Part shown: positions 34,161 through 46,561 of the stretch, one piece after another
How positions within the stretch are numbered: the stretch's first letter is position 1
Layout: every line of letters begins with the position of its first letter
Assembly (NCBI GenBank): GCA_030063045.1
Contig: JAQSEB010000173.1
Coordinates: forward strand, 620,001-684,000
Source of the DNA: Pratylenchus scribneri
Lineage: Eukaryota > Nematoda > Chromadorea > Rhabditida > Pratylenchidae
Direction of reading: 5' to 3'
Length of the DNA stretch: 64,000 nt
Notes under the pieces: generated by a model
Told to the model about the DNA's origin: nothing
Database searches by the model: none
Seen by the model: the letters and a program-made list of their open reading frames with translations, nothing else
Program-made: the position numbers and the translations under genes

Positions 34161-35308
34161 TCATTTCGGGAAAAGGAGACGTTCAAATTCCTTGAATTGC
34201 CATTCTTCTTTGCCAAAATTCACGCGGATTGAATTGCCATCGGTGGCCAAAGTGACAGCCGGAAAAATTGAAATATTACCAAATTTGGCAGGCAATTCAA
34301 TTTTACCTATATTTAAATATAATAATTAAAATTTTCAAATTTTGTAAACATTATTTTACCAAGCAATTTTCCATTCCAAGTGCCAAATAATTCCATAAAT
34401 GAATTTGGATGCCGGATTATTCCAATTCCAACAAAATTTCCTTGATTGAAATATCTATCAGTGTCATTTCCAAATTTTTGATGCGATCCATCAATCCAAA
34501 ATCCATCTTTGCTATCAAATCCAATTGATGAATAATTAAAATTGCCAAGCAATTTGCCTTTCATTGGAAATTGTTGGTCACAAAATCCAATGCAAATGAT
34601 AGTGTCTTCCCTGAATAATAAAATAAATAAATGATTAATTAATTATATCAATGATTTATTTGCGCTTAAAAATGTAAAAATTATTTTTGGAATTTTTTGA
34701 CAAAATTTTTTAATTTGTAAATTTTAAATAAATTGTCACTTTCGATTAACCAGGAAAAATGTGTTTTCGATTAACTAAAAAAATGTGTTTTCGATTAACT
34801 AAGAAAAATGTGTTTTCAATTAACTAAGAAAAATGTGTTTTCGATTAACTAAGAAAAATGTATTTTCGATTAATTAAGAAAAATGTGTTTTCGATTAACT
34901 AAAAAAATGTGTTTTCGATTAACTAAGAAAAATGTGTTTTCGAATGACTAAGAAAAATGTGTTTTTCGGTTAATAAATTAATTACAGAAGGGAGAGAATT
35001 TGCGCTTCAAAATAGAAGGCAACTTGTGGTTTATTGATGGCCAACGAATTTAATAATGGAATTGGCAAAATAGATCGAACGGAATTATATTCTATAAAAA
35101 AAATAAATTAATAAAAAAATTTTAAAGAATTTTTACCATTATAACCAGAAAACTTTACAACAAGTCCATCCTCGGAAATGATCAATTTTGGTCCACAATC
35201 TGTTGCATTCAATTTATATTCCGATGAATCGAATACATTTTCATCAATTTTTCCCATTACCAAAGGTAATATTATTATTGTGAAGAAAAAAGAGAGTAAA
35301 ATATTCAT
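34161..35308 (-). CDS. Secreted SPRY-domain protein (SPRYSEC-like)
   Basis: Exons 35308-35137, 35091-34986, 34610-34360 and 34306-34161 join in frame to 224 residues. Residues 1 to about 19 are a signal peptide (MNILLSFFFTIIILPLVMG). The rest is a single SPRY fold: KLIISEDGLVVKFSGYNG, VAFYFEAQIL, IGFCDQQFPM, SIGFDSKDGFWIDG (the typical YDGxDG-like strand), GIGIIRHPN, ELFGTWNG (the FF-T-NG strand) and ISIFPAVTLATDG (the lyPavgl strand). SPRY is a protein-interaction domain. Secreted single-SPRY proteins (SPRYSECs) are expanded in cyst nematodes, where several act as effectors in plant cells. An effector role here is inference. Intron 2 contains the 24-bp satellite array B. Confidence 0.85.
34740..34975. 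repeat. 24-bp satellite, array B, inside a SPRY gene intron
   Basis: About nine copies of GTGTTTTCGATTAACTAAG plus AAAAAT. Same unit and orientation as arrays A and C. It is located wholly within intron 2 of the secreted SPRY gene. Confidence 0.95.
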
Positions 35309-35309
35309 T

Positions 35310-36210
35310 ATTTTATTATATTTTGAAATAAAAGATGAAAATATTTAAAAATGACGAATTAAATTATAAAATAATAAATTGGAATATTTTATTTAAAAAT
35401 GGAATCTTTTATAGATTGAAAAATTTTAAAGTTAGATTTTTTGAATGTGCATCGCATTTAAATATTATGGGATAGGAAGATCATGAATTAAAAATGAATT
35501 TTATTCTATTACATTTTTATTTTTTTATCGAAAAAATTGCATATTTTATTTACATATTAAAATTATATTTTTAATAAGAATAGTAGACATAATGGGATGG
35601 TTTTGATTTCTTAAATATTGAAATAATTTTTTAAATATTAATTATTTTCATTAAATCCGTCTGCTACCCATATAAAGTGAATTTGGTTCGGGATTCATTT
35701 GCCTTTACAAGATCGGTTCATATACAAAAATTTGTATAAAAATGTTTAAATATAGAATCTTAGAATAATAACTCGTCTTAGGATTTTATTCTAAACTTCG
35801 TTTTTTAAGATTGTTTTGATCGGCAAGATCAAATTCGAAAAAATAGCATCGATATTTTGTGATTATTTTGAGCTTTCATGTTTTTATTTTATCATTTTCT
35901 TATATACCTTTTAAAAATAATCCTCAATAATATCTACAATTTTTGCTCTTTTAAAAAAATTTTGAGGAAATGCAAAAGATGTTTAATGAGCAAAATAATG
36001 GAGAAGATATTTCAGAAAAATCTCTGTTTAATAATACCTATTTAAAATTCACTATCACTATCATCAGGATAAGAAAATAATTCATTTATTCTTTTTTAAC
36101 ATTTTTATCAACAAATTGAAAAACATTAAATTCAGATTCAGACATATTATTGGATAGAAAATAAATGTAATATATGTCGAATCGTAAATTACGTAATTCC
36201 ATTATCCATG
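35310..36210. other. AT-rich intergenic stretch
   Basis: Between the SPRY gene start and the kinase fragment stop. I see no open gene model, repeat array or RNA here. Confidence 0.5.
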
Positions 36211-36795
36211 TCATTTTAGACGTATATCATAGAGGATACAGAAAATGTCACTGTATTTAATTGGTCGCATGCGTGTGTCTTCATGCATCATTCGTCGGAC
36301 GAGTTTTTCAAGTGTTAACCCAAAATAGTCGTGGATATAAAATGAAATATCATTATTATCTATTATTGGTCGTGCTCCATGAAACTTGATGATTGATACT
36401 TCTGGTGGATGTCGACCACATAGCATAAAAAAAATAATTCCACCGAGAGAATAAATGTCGGCTTCTTTCCCATATGGTTTATTCATTATGATTTCTCTAC
36501 AATGAGTTGTGAAATATTTAATTTAAAGATTATCAAACAATAACTAACGGGGCCATATATCCACGTGTACCGCAACGAGTTGCATATTCCATGATATCAT
36601 TGGCCTCCTTGGACAGTCCAAAATCAGAGAGTATCTAAAAATTGAAATATTTTTTAAAATACATTTATTAAATATGGCCAACGCATCCCACTGGGCCAAT
36701 TCTCGTTCCGCCTCACCGCCGACCGTCAAATATTCTCCATTATTTTGGTAGAAGGTGTAAGAACGATTTAAATCAAAAAAATTTGGATGGCACAT
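36211..36795 (-). pseudogene. Protein kinase C-lobe fragment
   Basis: Exons 36634-36549 and 36496-36211 join in phase. They encode ILSDFGLSKEAND, CGTRGYMAPEIIM, GKEADIYSLGGIIFFMLCG and a C-lobe ending DTRMRPIKYSD...YDIRLK then stop. That is kinase subdomains VII-XI, with the DFG magnesium site and APE. A further open exon-like piece from 36795 (MCHPNFFDLNRSYTFYQ) gives no recognisable N-lobe. No glycine loop, ATP lysine or HRD catalytic loop was found upstream. It is a truncated copy or the end of a gene whose other exons I could not find. Confidence 0.55.
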
Positions 36796-37273
36796 TTTTT
36801 TTGGCTAAATTGTTTTAAGAATTTTAAAGGAAAGTTTATGATATTTATAGTCAATTTTGAAAATGTGAAATAATTTACCTATACAAATTTTCGATTAATT
36901 CTATGAAGTAATTTTATAATTTCTACTGTAAATTTTGTCCATAAAATCAAGGTGAAATTTTTTGAGACCATAATTTGGACATTATGAAGTTTTAAGCAAT
37001 TTAGGTTCAAAGATAAATTTTATCAATATGATTTGGCCATAATTTATGGCTCAAAAAATGTTGATTTTTAGTACTAAATTTTTAAGTATATGAATTAAAA
37101 AATTGAAAAATTTTCCCAATTTTTAATTTTATTATAAGAATACTAGAATTTTGTGCACTTGGGTGTACCTAAATCGTTAGAGAATTCACAACTTTTATGT
37201 CATTAGTTTTATAAAATTTTGATATCAAAATGATTAATTTTAATTGATCAAAAAGTTAAGGGCAAAATATGAA

Positions 37274-38483
37274 ATGACTTTGAAATATTTTATTTTACCT
37301 ATTGGTCTTAGCTTTTTTTGTATTTCTATTACATCTGTTATTCTTTTTTTAATTCATTCGAATCAGTTATACTTTAAGCAAAAAATGATATCAAATTTGG
37401 TTAAATTTGAAATTAATATTCACCCGGAAAATAAATTGTTAACTGAAATTCAATATTTTGCTATTTTTGAGAATTGTGAGAATTTTTTCCTATTATCAAG
37501 TATTTAAAATATATTTATTATTTTATTTAGTTGTTGCCTTGCACGGAACACACCGGAATGCATTAAGTTGAAGGGTGTTTGCATGTTTGTATTGGAGGAG
37601 AAATCGGTGGCATGTGATTCGACAAAGTCCCAATTTCTTGATGGCGTTTGTGGGGAACAAAATGCAGCAAAGTAAGCCCAATTTTTCTCTAATTTTTGAA
37701 AATTACACAATAACAAAATCCGTTTATTTCATTAAGAATTATAAAATCATTATTTAAATAAAATCTAAAATCATTATTTAAATAAAATCTTCTTATTAAT
37801 ATTTTAAAAAATTTTGTAGATTTTTTGCAAATTTGTTTAAATCCAAAATCGAATTAAATAATAATTTTATAAAGATGTTGTATTCCAAAGGCACCATCTC
37901 CAACGGATGTGATCATCGATAAGGATCAAACACTCATTTGGAAAATCATTGCTTTGATCCTAGGATTATTTCTTTTTGGCCTTATTTTTGGCATTTTCAT
38001 TTATTTGAAAAGAGAATTCCTTTGCCAACTTATCCGAGTATGATTTTTGGAAATTATTATTAAATTAAACATGCTAAAAATTTTTTCAATTTCTTTATAA
38101 ATGGCCAAAAATCGATAGAATTAATGTGCATTTTGATCAATTCTAAGATTTGTTAAGCAAAATTTTTATATTGCTATTTAATTTTTAATAGCAAAAAAAA
38201 AAACATATTTATGACTTATATAATTGGCTTAATAATTATTTAAGACTTATGTAATTGGTTTAATAATTAAGAGAAAATTCAAAATAAAACAATAATTGTT
38301 AGATCCATTATTTTTATATAATTTTAGCAAGATGCCAACGTTCATGGACAAGGCAACAATTTGAGGGGTGTAAATGTTTTTGCCAATCCTGATGGGGCAA
38401 CTGCTGTTGATTGCTGCTGTTGCCTCTCAAAATCTTTTGGCAATAATGGAACAAATGAAAATGATGTTATTGCTACCTCATAA
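37274..38483 (+). CDS. Single-pass membrane protein with Cys-rich ectodomain
   Basis: Exons 37274-37437, 37531-37671, 37875-38037 and 38328-38483 join in phase to 207 residues. The N-terminus is a hydrophobic signal or anchor (FILPIGLSFFCISITSVILF). The ectodomain carries a Cys pattern: CCLARN, EC, GVC, VAC, DGVC, KCC. A transmembrane segment follows in exon 3 (IIALILGLFLFGLIFGIFIY), then basic KRE. The ~55-residue cytoplasmic tail has a CCCC cluster (possible palmitoylation) and ends NDVIATS. I recognise no named family. The first donor (AAA TT|GTTAAC) was chosen because it alone keeps the Cys exon open; an upstream exon could change the N-terminus. Confidence 0.6.
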
Positions 38484-39075
38484 GAGGACATTCTTTCAGA
38501 ATTTGTGGCACTATAATTTTTTCTATTAAATAATAAATATGATTAATGATTGATTAGATAAAAAAATTATTTAATATAATAGTACAAAAAATTTCAAATA
38601 TATCTAAAAATCTGTAATATTATCGTTCTTAACCCATCCCATTTTTATAAATTTTTTTTTCTTTTTTTTCCTTAAAATATATTATGAAGTTTTGGTTGAA
38701 GGCTAATCTGAAATCGGAATTTTTTGTGATTTGACTAATAAGTTAGGTCTAAACCAGTTTTGTCGGAAGGGTGGTGTCGAAATTTTGACTAAAAATGTTC
38801 ACTTTAAAATTTTTTATCATAAATATTTTTTCCTAAACAATTTATCACATTTTAATCCTTCAATTTGTTTTCAATTTTTGTCCGTTTTTTATTCGGTTAT
38901 TCCCCAAAAAAAATATTTAATTATTGAAATTTGTATTTCATCAGATATCAGATTATTTACGAATTTTGGAATTGATATTTTTTGAATTAACATTTATTTA
39001 AAATTAGAAAAACATTAGTATTTGTTAACGATGAGAATGAATGGTATTTTCATTGAAATATCAAATAGTTCAATT

Positions 39076-40047
39076 TCATTTATATCCTTGAATTTCGCAG
39101 AAGAGTTTAAATTTGGTTGCCTGCTCCATTGTATCAAAGTCAGCACACAAAATGCCATCTTCACTACTGCCCAAATATTTTTCATTTGCTTGGGATTGAA
39201 TGATGAATTTGTTGTCCGGCTGAGGCAAAAAAGTGAAAAGGAATCTTGCATCCGGATTCCCATCTTCACATATGCGAAGTCGACGAGCTTGACATGTGAT
39301 TTCACCCGGATTGTCGAAACCAAATTTGCCAAAATAGGCATCGTCAACCATCTAAAATAATTTTTATAATATTAAAATAATTGTAAATGCTTTTACTTCG
39401 AAATATTTTCCATGGCCAACATAGAACAAAAAATCATATTTGTCGGCAATGTCGTCGGCTTCATTGCTTTCGTTCGGATGAACAACATTGGAAGAAGTTG
39501 AATTATTATCACCGCTTTTCTCCTAAAAAATTTTATAAATGTTTACAAAAATTCCTAAAATATTTTATTATAATATAAAATTAATTTGTCCGGTAGGTGG
39601 ATAAACTTTTCCAGACCCCACCTCCTGACACCCAACCCGAACCACGATATACCCCAAAAACCGCCTGACATTTCTTTTTAATATTTATATAATTAATAGT
39701 TTGATAATTTCATGCTTATTAAATATTAAGGACGAATTTTATTTTCCTTATTCCGTAAAAAAAATCTAATTTTCTCTTCAACTCACATCAGCACCAGAAT
39801 CAATTCCATCTTTATCCGTTTCCGTTGTTGTTGTGTCATTGATGGGGATGGGAACGGCAATCAAAGTGAAGCTACAATTGGTTGTCAAATATTCCTCATC
39901 GCAATCTGTGCACGTGAAACCGGGCGAAAGGAAAACGGGCAAACGCACTTCAAGCAATCGCTTCAACAGGGCATTGCCTTCCAATTTCTGCAAATCTTTC
40001 GATTCGGCACGCACATTTTCCAATGTCATTAATGGTGGCGACTGCAT
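39076..40047 (-). CDS. Unrecognised protein; possible beta-trefoil-like C-terminal region
   Basis: Exons 40047-39787, 39522-39397 and 39351-39076 join in phase 0 to 220 residues. The N-terminal third is rich in Leu/Lys with a CxxC (FTCTDCDEEY). A Thr/Asp/Ser-rich linker follows. The C-terminal ~110 residues are ordered-looking, from FYVGHGKYFE through PDNKFIIQSQANEKYLGSSE to KFKLF. The KYLG-with-hydrophobic-strand pattern is reminiscent of fascin-type beta-trefoils, but this is only a visual impression. No signal peptide is evident. Overlapping opposite-strand open frames at 39022 and 39833 are shadows. Confidence 0.55.
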
Positions 40048-40687
40048 TGGTGGAATTCGGAATAATATACTTTTTATTCAAATTTTGTTTATTTTCTATA
40101 AAATTGGGAGAAAATTTTTGTTTATTTTTTCTTTCTATTTCGAATGATTCAAAATAAATAAAAAATAATTCGCCAAATGAGAGATTTGGGGCCTAGTTAT
40201 GCTGGATAATCTCTAACGACTGTGGATTAGACTAGGATATAGTTGAATTTAGTTATGTTGATGAAATGAATTCGTATATATAATTTGCAAATTGATGGAT
40301 TTAAAAACCAATTTTAAATTGTGTTAAATTTTTGGAAAATGGGTGGTCTGGTCCTACAGGTAAATTTATAACAAACGACTTAATTTAATCAAAATGTATT
40401 AATATAGGAATTTGTCCTACTTATTAATTTCCTCTTTTAACTCTCATATTTTCTCCGTTTATTTTTTAATTGCTCTATAAATAACTTTCCCATGCCCTCT
40501 CTCCCTTTCCAAATGCCCGCACATTTGTTGATGAATGAAAAATTTAAAATTTATTTTGCCTAATGGGAATTTCCCAGGCAATCAAAAAATTAAGTAAGAA
40601 AAAATTGCCTTCGGAAAATTCAATAAATAATTTTACGTCAAATATTTTATATTTACATTTTATGTAAATCTAGTGATATGTATGTAT

Positions 40688-41895
40688 ATGTTGCGGTTAA
40701 TTCGGGGAATTGGTTAATCCGCGGATTAACCGGTTAATTTGCGGAATCCGCGTTCTAACCAATTTGGTTGGTTAATTTGCGGAATCCGTGTTTTAACCAA
40801 GCCAGGTTGGTTAATTTGGGGAATCCGCGTTTTAACCAAGCCATTTTGGTTAATCCTGGGAAAAACCGGTTAATTTTGGGAAAATTAAATAAAATCAGAA
40901 CTGGCCTATATAAAATCAGAACTGGCCGAAATAAAATCAGAACTGGCCTATATAAAATCAGAACTGGCCGAAACAAAATCAGAATTGGCCTATATAAAAT
41001 CAGAATTGGCCTATATAAAATCAGAACTGGCCGAAATAAAATCAGAACTGGCCTATATAAAATCAGAACTGGCCGAAATAAAATCAGAACTGGCCTATAT
41101 AAAATCAGAACTGGCCGAAACAAAATCAGAATTGGCCTATATAAAATCAGAATTGGCCTATATAAAATCAGAAATGGCCTATATAAAATCAGAACTTGCT
41201 TAAATAAAATCAGAACTGTCAGAAAAAAAAGCAGAACCGTCAGAAAAATAATCAGAACCGTCAGAAAAATAATCAGAACGGTGAGAAAAATATCAGAACG
41301 GTCAGAATAAATATCAGAACAGCGTGAAATCAAATCAGAAAAGTGGGAAATTAAATCAGAAAAGCGAGAAATCAAATCAGAACAGGATAAAATAAAATCA
41401 GAATAAAACTAGCAATCAGAATTTTCTGTTATTAATTCTGACAATTATGTTATTAATTTACCATTGTTCTAATTTAATTTCCCACTGTTCTGATTTGATT
41501 TCCCGTTGTTCTGATATTTTTCTGACCGTTCTTATATTTATTCTGACAGTTCTGATAATTTTCTGATCGTTCTGATTATTTTTCTGACGGTTCTGCTTTT
41601 TTTTCTGACAGTTCTGATTTTGTTTCGGCCAGTTCTGATTTTATATAGGCCATTTCTGATTTTATATAGGCCAGTTCTGATTTTATTTCGGCCAGTTCTG
41701 ATTTTATATAGGCCAGTTCTGATTTTATTTCGGCCAGTTCTGATTTTATATAGGCCAGTTCTGATTTTATTTAATTTTCCCAAAATTAACCGGTTTTTCC
41801 CAGGATTAACCAAAATGGCTTGGTTAAAACACGGATTCCGCAAATTAACCGGTTAATCCGCGGATTAACCAATTCCCCGAATTAACCGCAACATA
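40688..41895. mobile_element. 1.2-kb foldback element with internal 17-mer arrays
   Basis: The ends are perfect inverted repeats: GTTGCGGTTAATTCGGGGAA at the left and TTCCCCGAATTAACCGCAAC at the right. Next come GGTTAATC/GCGGAATCC repeats. Each arm then contains a tandem array of AAATCAGAACTGGCC units, with TATATA or GAAAT spacers, in opposite orientation. The layout of inverted arms made of short tandem repeats resembles FB/foldback elements. Open frames in several phases are repeat artefacts. Confidence 0.85.
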
Positions 41896-41949
41896 TATAA
41901 TAATTATTATTTAAACAACTGATGATAAATGATAATGTTTAAAATTTTT

Positions 41950-42030
41950 TAACTCGATGAGATCTATAAAATGGTTTAAGGTATGTATGGTCTAAAACTC
42001 GGTTTCTGATTTATTAGAAGTCAAAACTGT
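41950..42030. mobile_element. MITE family I fragment
   Basis: AACTCGATGAGATCTATAAA followed by GGTCTAAAACTCGGTTTCTG and ATTTATTAGAAG matches half of the family I element at 20330-20415. Confidence 0.6.
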
Positions 42031-42272
42031 TTTGCCGGTAAAAAAAGAAATTTTGCTGGCAAAAAAATTATAACCATATAATAAAGATGCCAAATTTGTT
42101 TAAAATCAATTCAAATAAGCCAAAACGAAAAATGAAATCAATATGGGGAATAGATAGAGGAAGAGAGGAGAAAACATAAATTATTAAATTGAATTAATTA
42201 AAATATCATCAAATTACAACGAAAATTGACTACATTTTCACATATCACTTCATTTGTTTATTTCGTTCTCGT

Positions 42273-45200
42273 TTATTTCCCCAGCGATCGTCGCAGTCCC
42301 AAAATTCGACTCTGTTGATGGTCCAATGCCATTCGTTGCTCCGCAATTTTGGCCAAATGGCGATCCAATGCGGCGGCAATTTCCCCAGCTTCCGGAAATT
42401 CCAAAACATCGTTGTTGCCTTCGGCCATGTGTTCACGCCTAAATTTTTGGGGAAAAATTTAAAAAATATTTTATACGTTTTTAATTTTAAATAAATTTTT
42501 TGAATATTTATTCTGAAAGTATAGGGCGCCCTAATTTGGCGTTGTTTATAACTCATCAAAAATTGAACCAATTTTTAAAATTTTTATATCTAAAAAGATT
42601 TTTTAAAAAAAGTATTGGGAAAAATTATTTAAAAAAATTGTAAAAATTTTTTTAAAAAAATATTGGAAAAAATTTAAAAAAATATTGTAAAAATTTTTTA
42701 AAAAAAAATATTGGAAAAATTTTTTAAAATTGTAAAAATTTTTTTAAAAATTTTAAAAATTTTTTTAAAAATTTAAAAAATTTTTTTAAAAATTTTAAAA
42801 ATTTTTTTAAAAATTTTAAAAATTTTTTAAAAAATTAATTGGAAAAAATTTTAAAAATCCTCACTGAATTTTGCAAATTGTTCCGAAAAACTTCTTGAAT
42901 GCTTCAGTGCCCAGAATTCCCATTGCCTTCTCATCTGCCATAATCCACTCCAATGCGGCATCCAACAATTTTTCCGGTGCTTCCTTCAGCTCAGCCTTCA
43001 TTTTGTTGTCCTAAATTGATGAGAATTACGGTTTAAAAATAAAAAAAATTTTTTGAAATTTTTGTGTGATATTTTCAAATAGAATTCACCAAAAAATGCT
43101 AATTTTTACAAATTTGGCCATAAGACAATTTAATTAATCTCAGATTCTAGGGCACCTATTGACCCGAAAATCGGCTCATTCGAATTATTAATAGCATAGT
43201 CAATTTTGTTTATGAAATTTCATTTTCAAACTGGTTTTAGTATGGCCAAAAAAGTTGAACCGTTTTATAAACCCAAACCAGTTTTGATTTGTAACTTTTG
43301 TCTAAGACCTATAAACCAGGTTTGAAATTTCATAAACTAAATCGACCTTTGTGCTTGAGATTCACAAAAATTAAAAAATATTCATCTTCCGACAAATAAA
43401 TTCAATTCAAATATTTATTGGTAATATTTAAATTGGTGGGAAAGTATTGGAATGTAGTCGAAAAAATTCTTAGCGGTTTAATGGTTTATCTAGATTCAAA
43501 AAACTTTATTTATAGTTTAGTTTATACACAATCGAAAGATCTCGTCAAAACGCACCGATTCGTATATAAATTGGAATGGTTTGACCACAAATTATGGGTA
43601 TTAAATGTTAAATCGTTTAAACCATCCCACAATTTTTGGTTCAAAACTAATTTGAAATTGGTTAAACCCAAAGCCAAATCATTATCCAAACAATGCGTCC
43701 CGACCCGAAGAGATCTATCGATTGGGTATAAGGTTTGGAGGTCTAGGTTGAACCATTGAACCGTTTAAACATTATATTCTTTTGGCCAAATTAAATTTTT
43801 TTGGCCTAATTTTAAACATTTTTTTTTAAATTTAAAACCTCTTCCAAAGCATTGACAAATTCGGCGGCCATTTTGGCCGGATCAAAATATTGATTGATTG
43901 TGCGATTATTCGGGGTCGAATAGTTGGATGATGCCATTGATTTGGTCGGTGATGTGATGGCTTTGACTGGTGATGAATTTTGGCTGGAAATGTCCATCGG
44001 GCGAGAAGTGCCAACGCCGCCAAAATGTGGTTGAGCAATGGCAGCAGCCAAATTGGCACCGATGTTGAAGCATTTTGACTGGAATTGTTGCCAATTTCCA
44101 CCTTCAAAATTTGAATAATTTTTAATGGAATAATATTAATTTTTACTATTTCATAAAAATTCGATTATAACAGAAAATTAGCTAAAAATACTTTTTGGAC
44201 GATGCCAAAAAAATAGGTTAGCTTGATTATTCTGGTTCTTTTATCAGTCCGATATAATCTCAAGGTTTTTGGACTTTAACTTATATAAGAAAATGGCTAA
44301 TCGAATGATAAATTTGTTGGGCAAAATGGTAAAAAGTAAAGTTTTTTCCAACATTTTTTCTCAAATTAAATTTTAAACTATTTTTTTGACATTTTTTGTA
44401 ATGTTTATCAACTTGAACTTGGTTAATTAATATCAATTAATTTGCCATTTTTCGACTCTTTAAAGAGATTGATTCACTTCACATGTACAAAACTTTTGGT
44501 CCAAAACCCTCAATTTTGGTAATCAACCAATTGTTCAGCAGTCCCATCGAATTTGTGGTTTCTTGATCTAATTTTTTTGACTGAGGACCTCAATTTTGCA
44601 ACAATGCTAATTCAAATCACCATAAAATAGTTTAAAGAATAGAAAATAGCTAATCGAATGATATATTTGTCGGACAAATCACAAATTGATTAATTTAATC
44701 AATCATCATTCATCATATACAAAAGTTAAAAGTCCATAAAACCTTAAAATTTACGGAATGTCTCCGACCTCCTTGGTCCTAGTTTAATATTTTTTTGGGA
44801 TTTAGTATCGAATGCTTTAAAAATATAAGAAGAAACCTGCAAATTCATCCATGTCCAAATCAAGCAAACTTTCTGGGTCGGCTCCGTCCAATTCGTGTTC
44901 TCCTCGGCTTTCATCCAGCTTTTCTTCTTCCTCGGCCATTCCATCAAGTTCGACCAATGCATATTCGTTTTTGACTGTTGGTGTACTGCCTCGCTTGCCG
45001 CCTTTCCTACTTCGTCGAACCTATTAAGCGAGAAGATTATTTTTGTGCTAAATTTAGAATTTTTTGGAAAAATTGGTACTATTTAGGTGCTGGACTGGAA
45101 AGGAAAAAAGATGAAGAAGATGATGAGGATGATCATCCTCAACTTCATCTCTTCACCCTCTTCATCATCCTCATCCTTTTCCTTCCAGTACCTAAATTGC

Positions 45201-45891
45201 AATAGTAGATAGTACCAAAAAAATTGGATAAATTCGTATTGCTCAGCAGGTGCCAAGTTTAGAGCTGGAAATTCACCTAATCTCAGATTTTAGAGACCAC
45301 CTATACCTATAGAGTATAGTATAGACCCATGACCCAACAAAAATAGGCTCATTCGACTCGTTGTGGTCAATTTAGATTTCAATTTTAAACCGGCTTGAGC
45401 TTGGCTATAAATGTTGAACCACCAGTTTTGGTTTATAAAATTTGTGTGTTCTGGTTTGAAATTGAGATATTTCATAAACTAAATCGATTAAGCCGTATCG
45501 AATCAAACTATTTTCTCGAGTCTATACAAAGTTCATTAGGCGAATTTCCTAGCTCTTGACCAGGGCAAAGCGAATTGTCAATACAAGATATATTTGCACT
45601 GTTCGATTCAAATTTTATTTTGAATTTTTGATAAATTTTATTATAAACCTTGGCAATGCTCAAATAGTTTTTCAGAGTGCGCAGACAAATTTTCACATTG
45701 GCCTCGCGGAGTTGGGTCAGGAAAATTTCTTGGTTCTTGATTTCTCCTGACAAATATGCATTCAACAATTCCATTGCTTTCTCATTTCGGGCAAATGCAT
45801 CGAATCCGGATCGTTTGCCACCGCCGCGAGCTCGACGAGGGTTGTCATTGTTGGCTTTGGCTGGACTGTCGTCGTTATTTGTAGTAGACAT
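42273..45891 (-). CDS. hAT-transposase-like family protein, member 1
   Basis: Exons 45891-45649, 45020-44837, 44101-43839, 43010-42865 and 42438-42273 join in phase to 333 residues. The N-terminus is basic and low-complexity (NPRRARGGGKRSG), then has a helical region (EIFLTQLREANVKICLRTL). An acidic exon and a Ser/Pro exon follow (SSPVKAITSPTKSM, INQYFDPAKM). The fourth exon holds the family motif LLDAALEWIMADEKAMGIL + GTEAFKKFFGTIC, and the last a coiled-coil tail (LDRHLAKIAEQRMALDHQQ). The motif resembles the hAT transposase segment of the type 'aiaewI..D..P.s.vE..gFk.l'; no DDE catalytic region is present. Paralogues are at 54229-56244, 61803-62433 and 63417-63617. Probably a domesticated or degenerate transposase derivative; function unknown. 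Confidence 0.65.
42590..42845. repeat. Low-complexity AAATTTTT/TTTAAAAA repeat
   Basis: Tandem ATTTTAAAAATTTTTTT units in an intron of the hAT-like family member 1. Simple sequence of no coding value. Confidence 0.9.
43199..43347. mobile_element. MITE family II copy
   Basis: GTCAATTTTGTTTATGAAAT at the left and ATTTCATAAACTAAATCGAC at the right are inverted. Internal AAACTGGTTTTAG and CCAAACCAGTTTTG pair. It is in an intron of the hAT-like member 1. Confidence 0.7.
43470..43765. mobile_element. MITE family I copy
   Basis: AGCGGTTTAATGGTTTATCT at the left and TTGAACCATTGAACCGTTTA at the right, with AAGATCTCGTCAAAACGCAC and GAAGAGATCTATCG arms inside. Located in the same intron as the family II copy. 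Confidence 0.7.
45083..45196. repeat. Intronic hairpin with AGATGATGAGGATGA arms
   Basis: TAGGTGCTGGACTGGAAAGG is inverted as CCTTCCAGTACCTA. The arms include AAGATGATGAGGATGA and TCATCATCCTCATCC. It is a 114-bp foldback in intron 1 of the hAT-like member 1. Confidence 0.75.
45365..45486. mobile_element. MITE family II copy
   Basis: GGTCAATTTAGATTTCAATT at the left and TATTTCATAAACTAAATCGA at the right, with AAACCGGCTTG and CACCAGTTTTGGTTTATAAA inside. Confidence 0.55.
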
Positions 45892-46142
45892 TCAGCAGAA
45901 AATAATATCAATTAATGAGTATTTGTTTATTAAGCTGAAATTTGGTTATTTTATATTATCGATCAATAATTTATGGATGTAATTTACCTATTAAGTAAGT
46001 AGAAGTAATTTGGTTATCAATACTTAAATTTTATTTATGAATAAAAGATCTAGGTAGGTTAGGTAACTTAACTTATAAAATAAGAATTAAAAATTTATTT
46101 TCCTTTTTCCCGAAAACATTATTGGTTTTTAGGTTTAAAATA

Positions 46143-46330
46143 GAGACCGGCACGGATTACGGATCCGTACGGATTCATACGGATCCGTAGTCCGGAATCC
46201 GTATATTTTCAGATTTCCCGGATTATTTCCGGACCGGATTTTTACACGGATTATCCGGTCCGGTCCGGCCCGGAATTTTCCCAATCCGTACGGATCCGGA
46301 ACCGGGATTACGGATTGGGAAAAAGGTAGT
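46143..46330. repeat. GC-rich CCGGTCCGG repeat, copy 1
   Basis: The core GGATTATCCGGTCCGGTCCG followed by GCCCGGAATTTTCCCAATCC recurs in the same orientation at 48670-48825. Both are surrounded by ACGGATCCGTA-type palindromes. The local G+C is far above the background. Confidence 0.8.
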
Positions 46331-46561
46331 AAAAAGGTCCATTCATCGAATTTTTTAATAATTTTTTTCTGAAACGATGTAAAAATTCTATTAAATATTT
46401 TTATTTTTACTTTTTCTGATTCTTTTTTAATAGTTATATTTTTTGGTTTCTTTATCCAATGGGTACCATTTTTTTGCCGAAAGATTTTACACATTCTTTT
46501 GACGAATGTAATAAAAATTAATTATTCAACATAAAATAGTTTGTAATATGGAAATATGGAT

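Noticed and set aside
40755..41843. Open frames of 70-206 residues such as ILILYRPVLILF repeats
   Set aside because: They arise from AAATCAGAACTGGCC tandem repeats inside a foldback element.
43418..43759. 113-residue plus-strand frame
   Set aside because: Lies wholly in a MITE family I copy within an intron of the minus-strand hAT-like gene.
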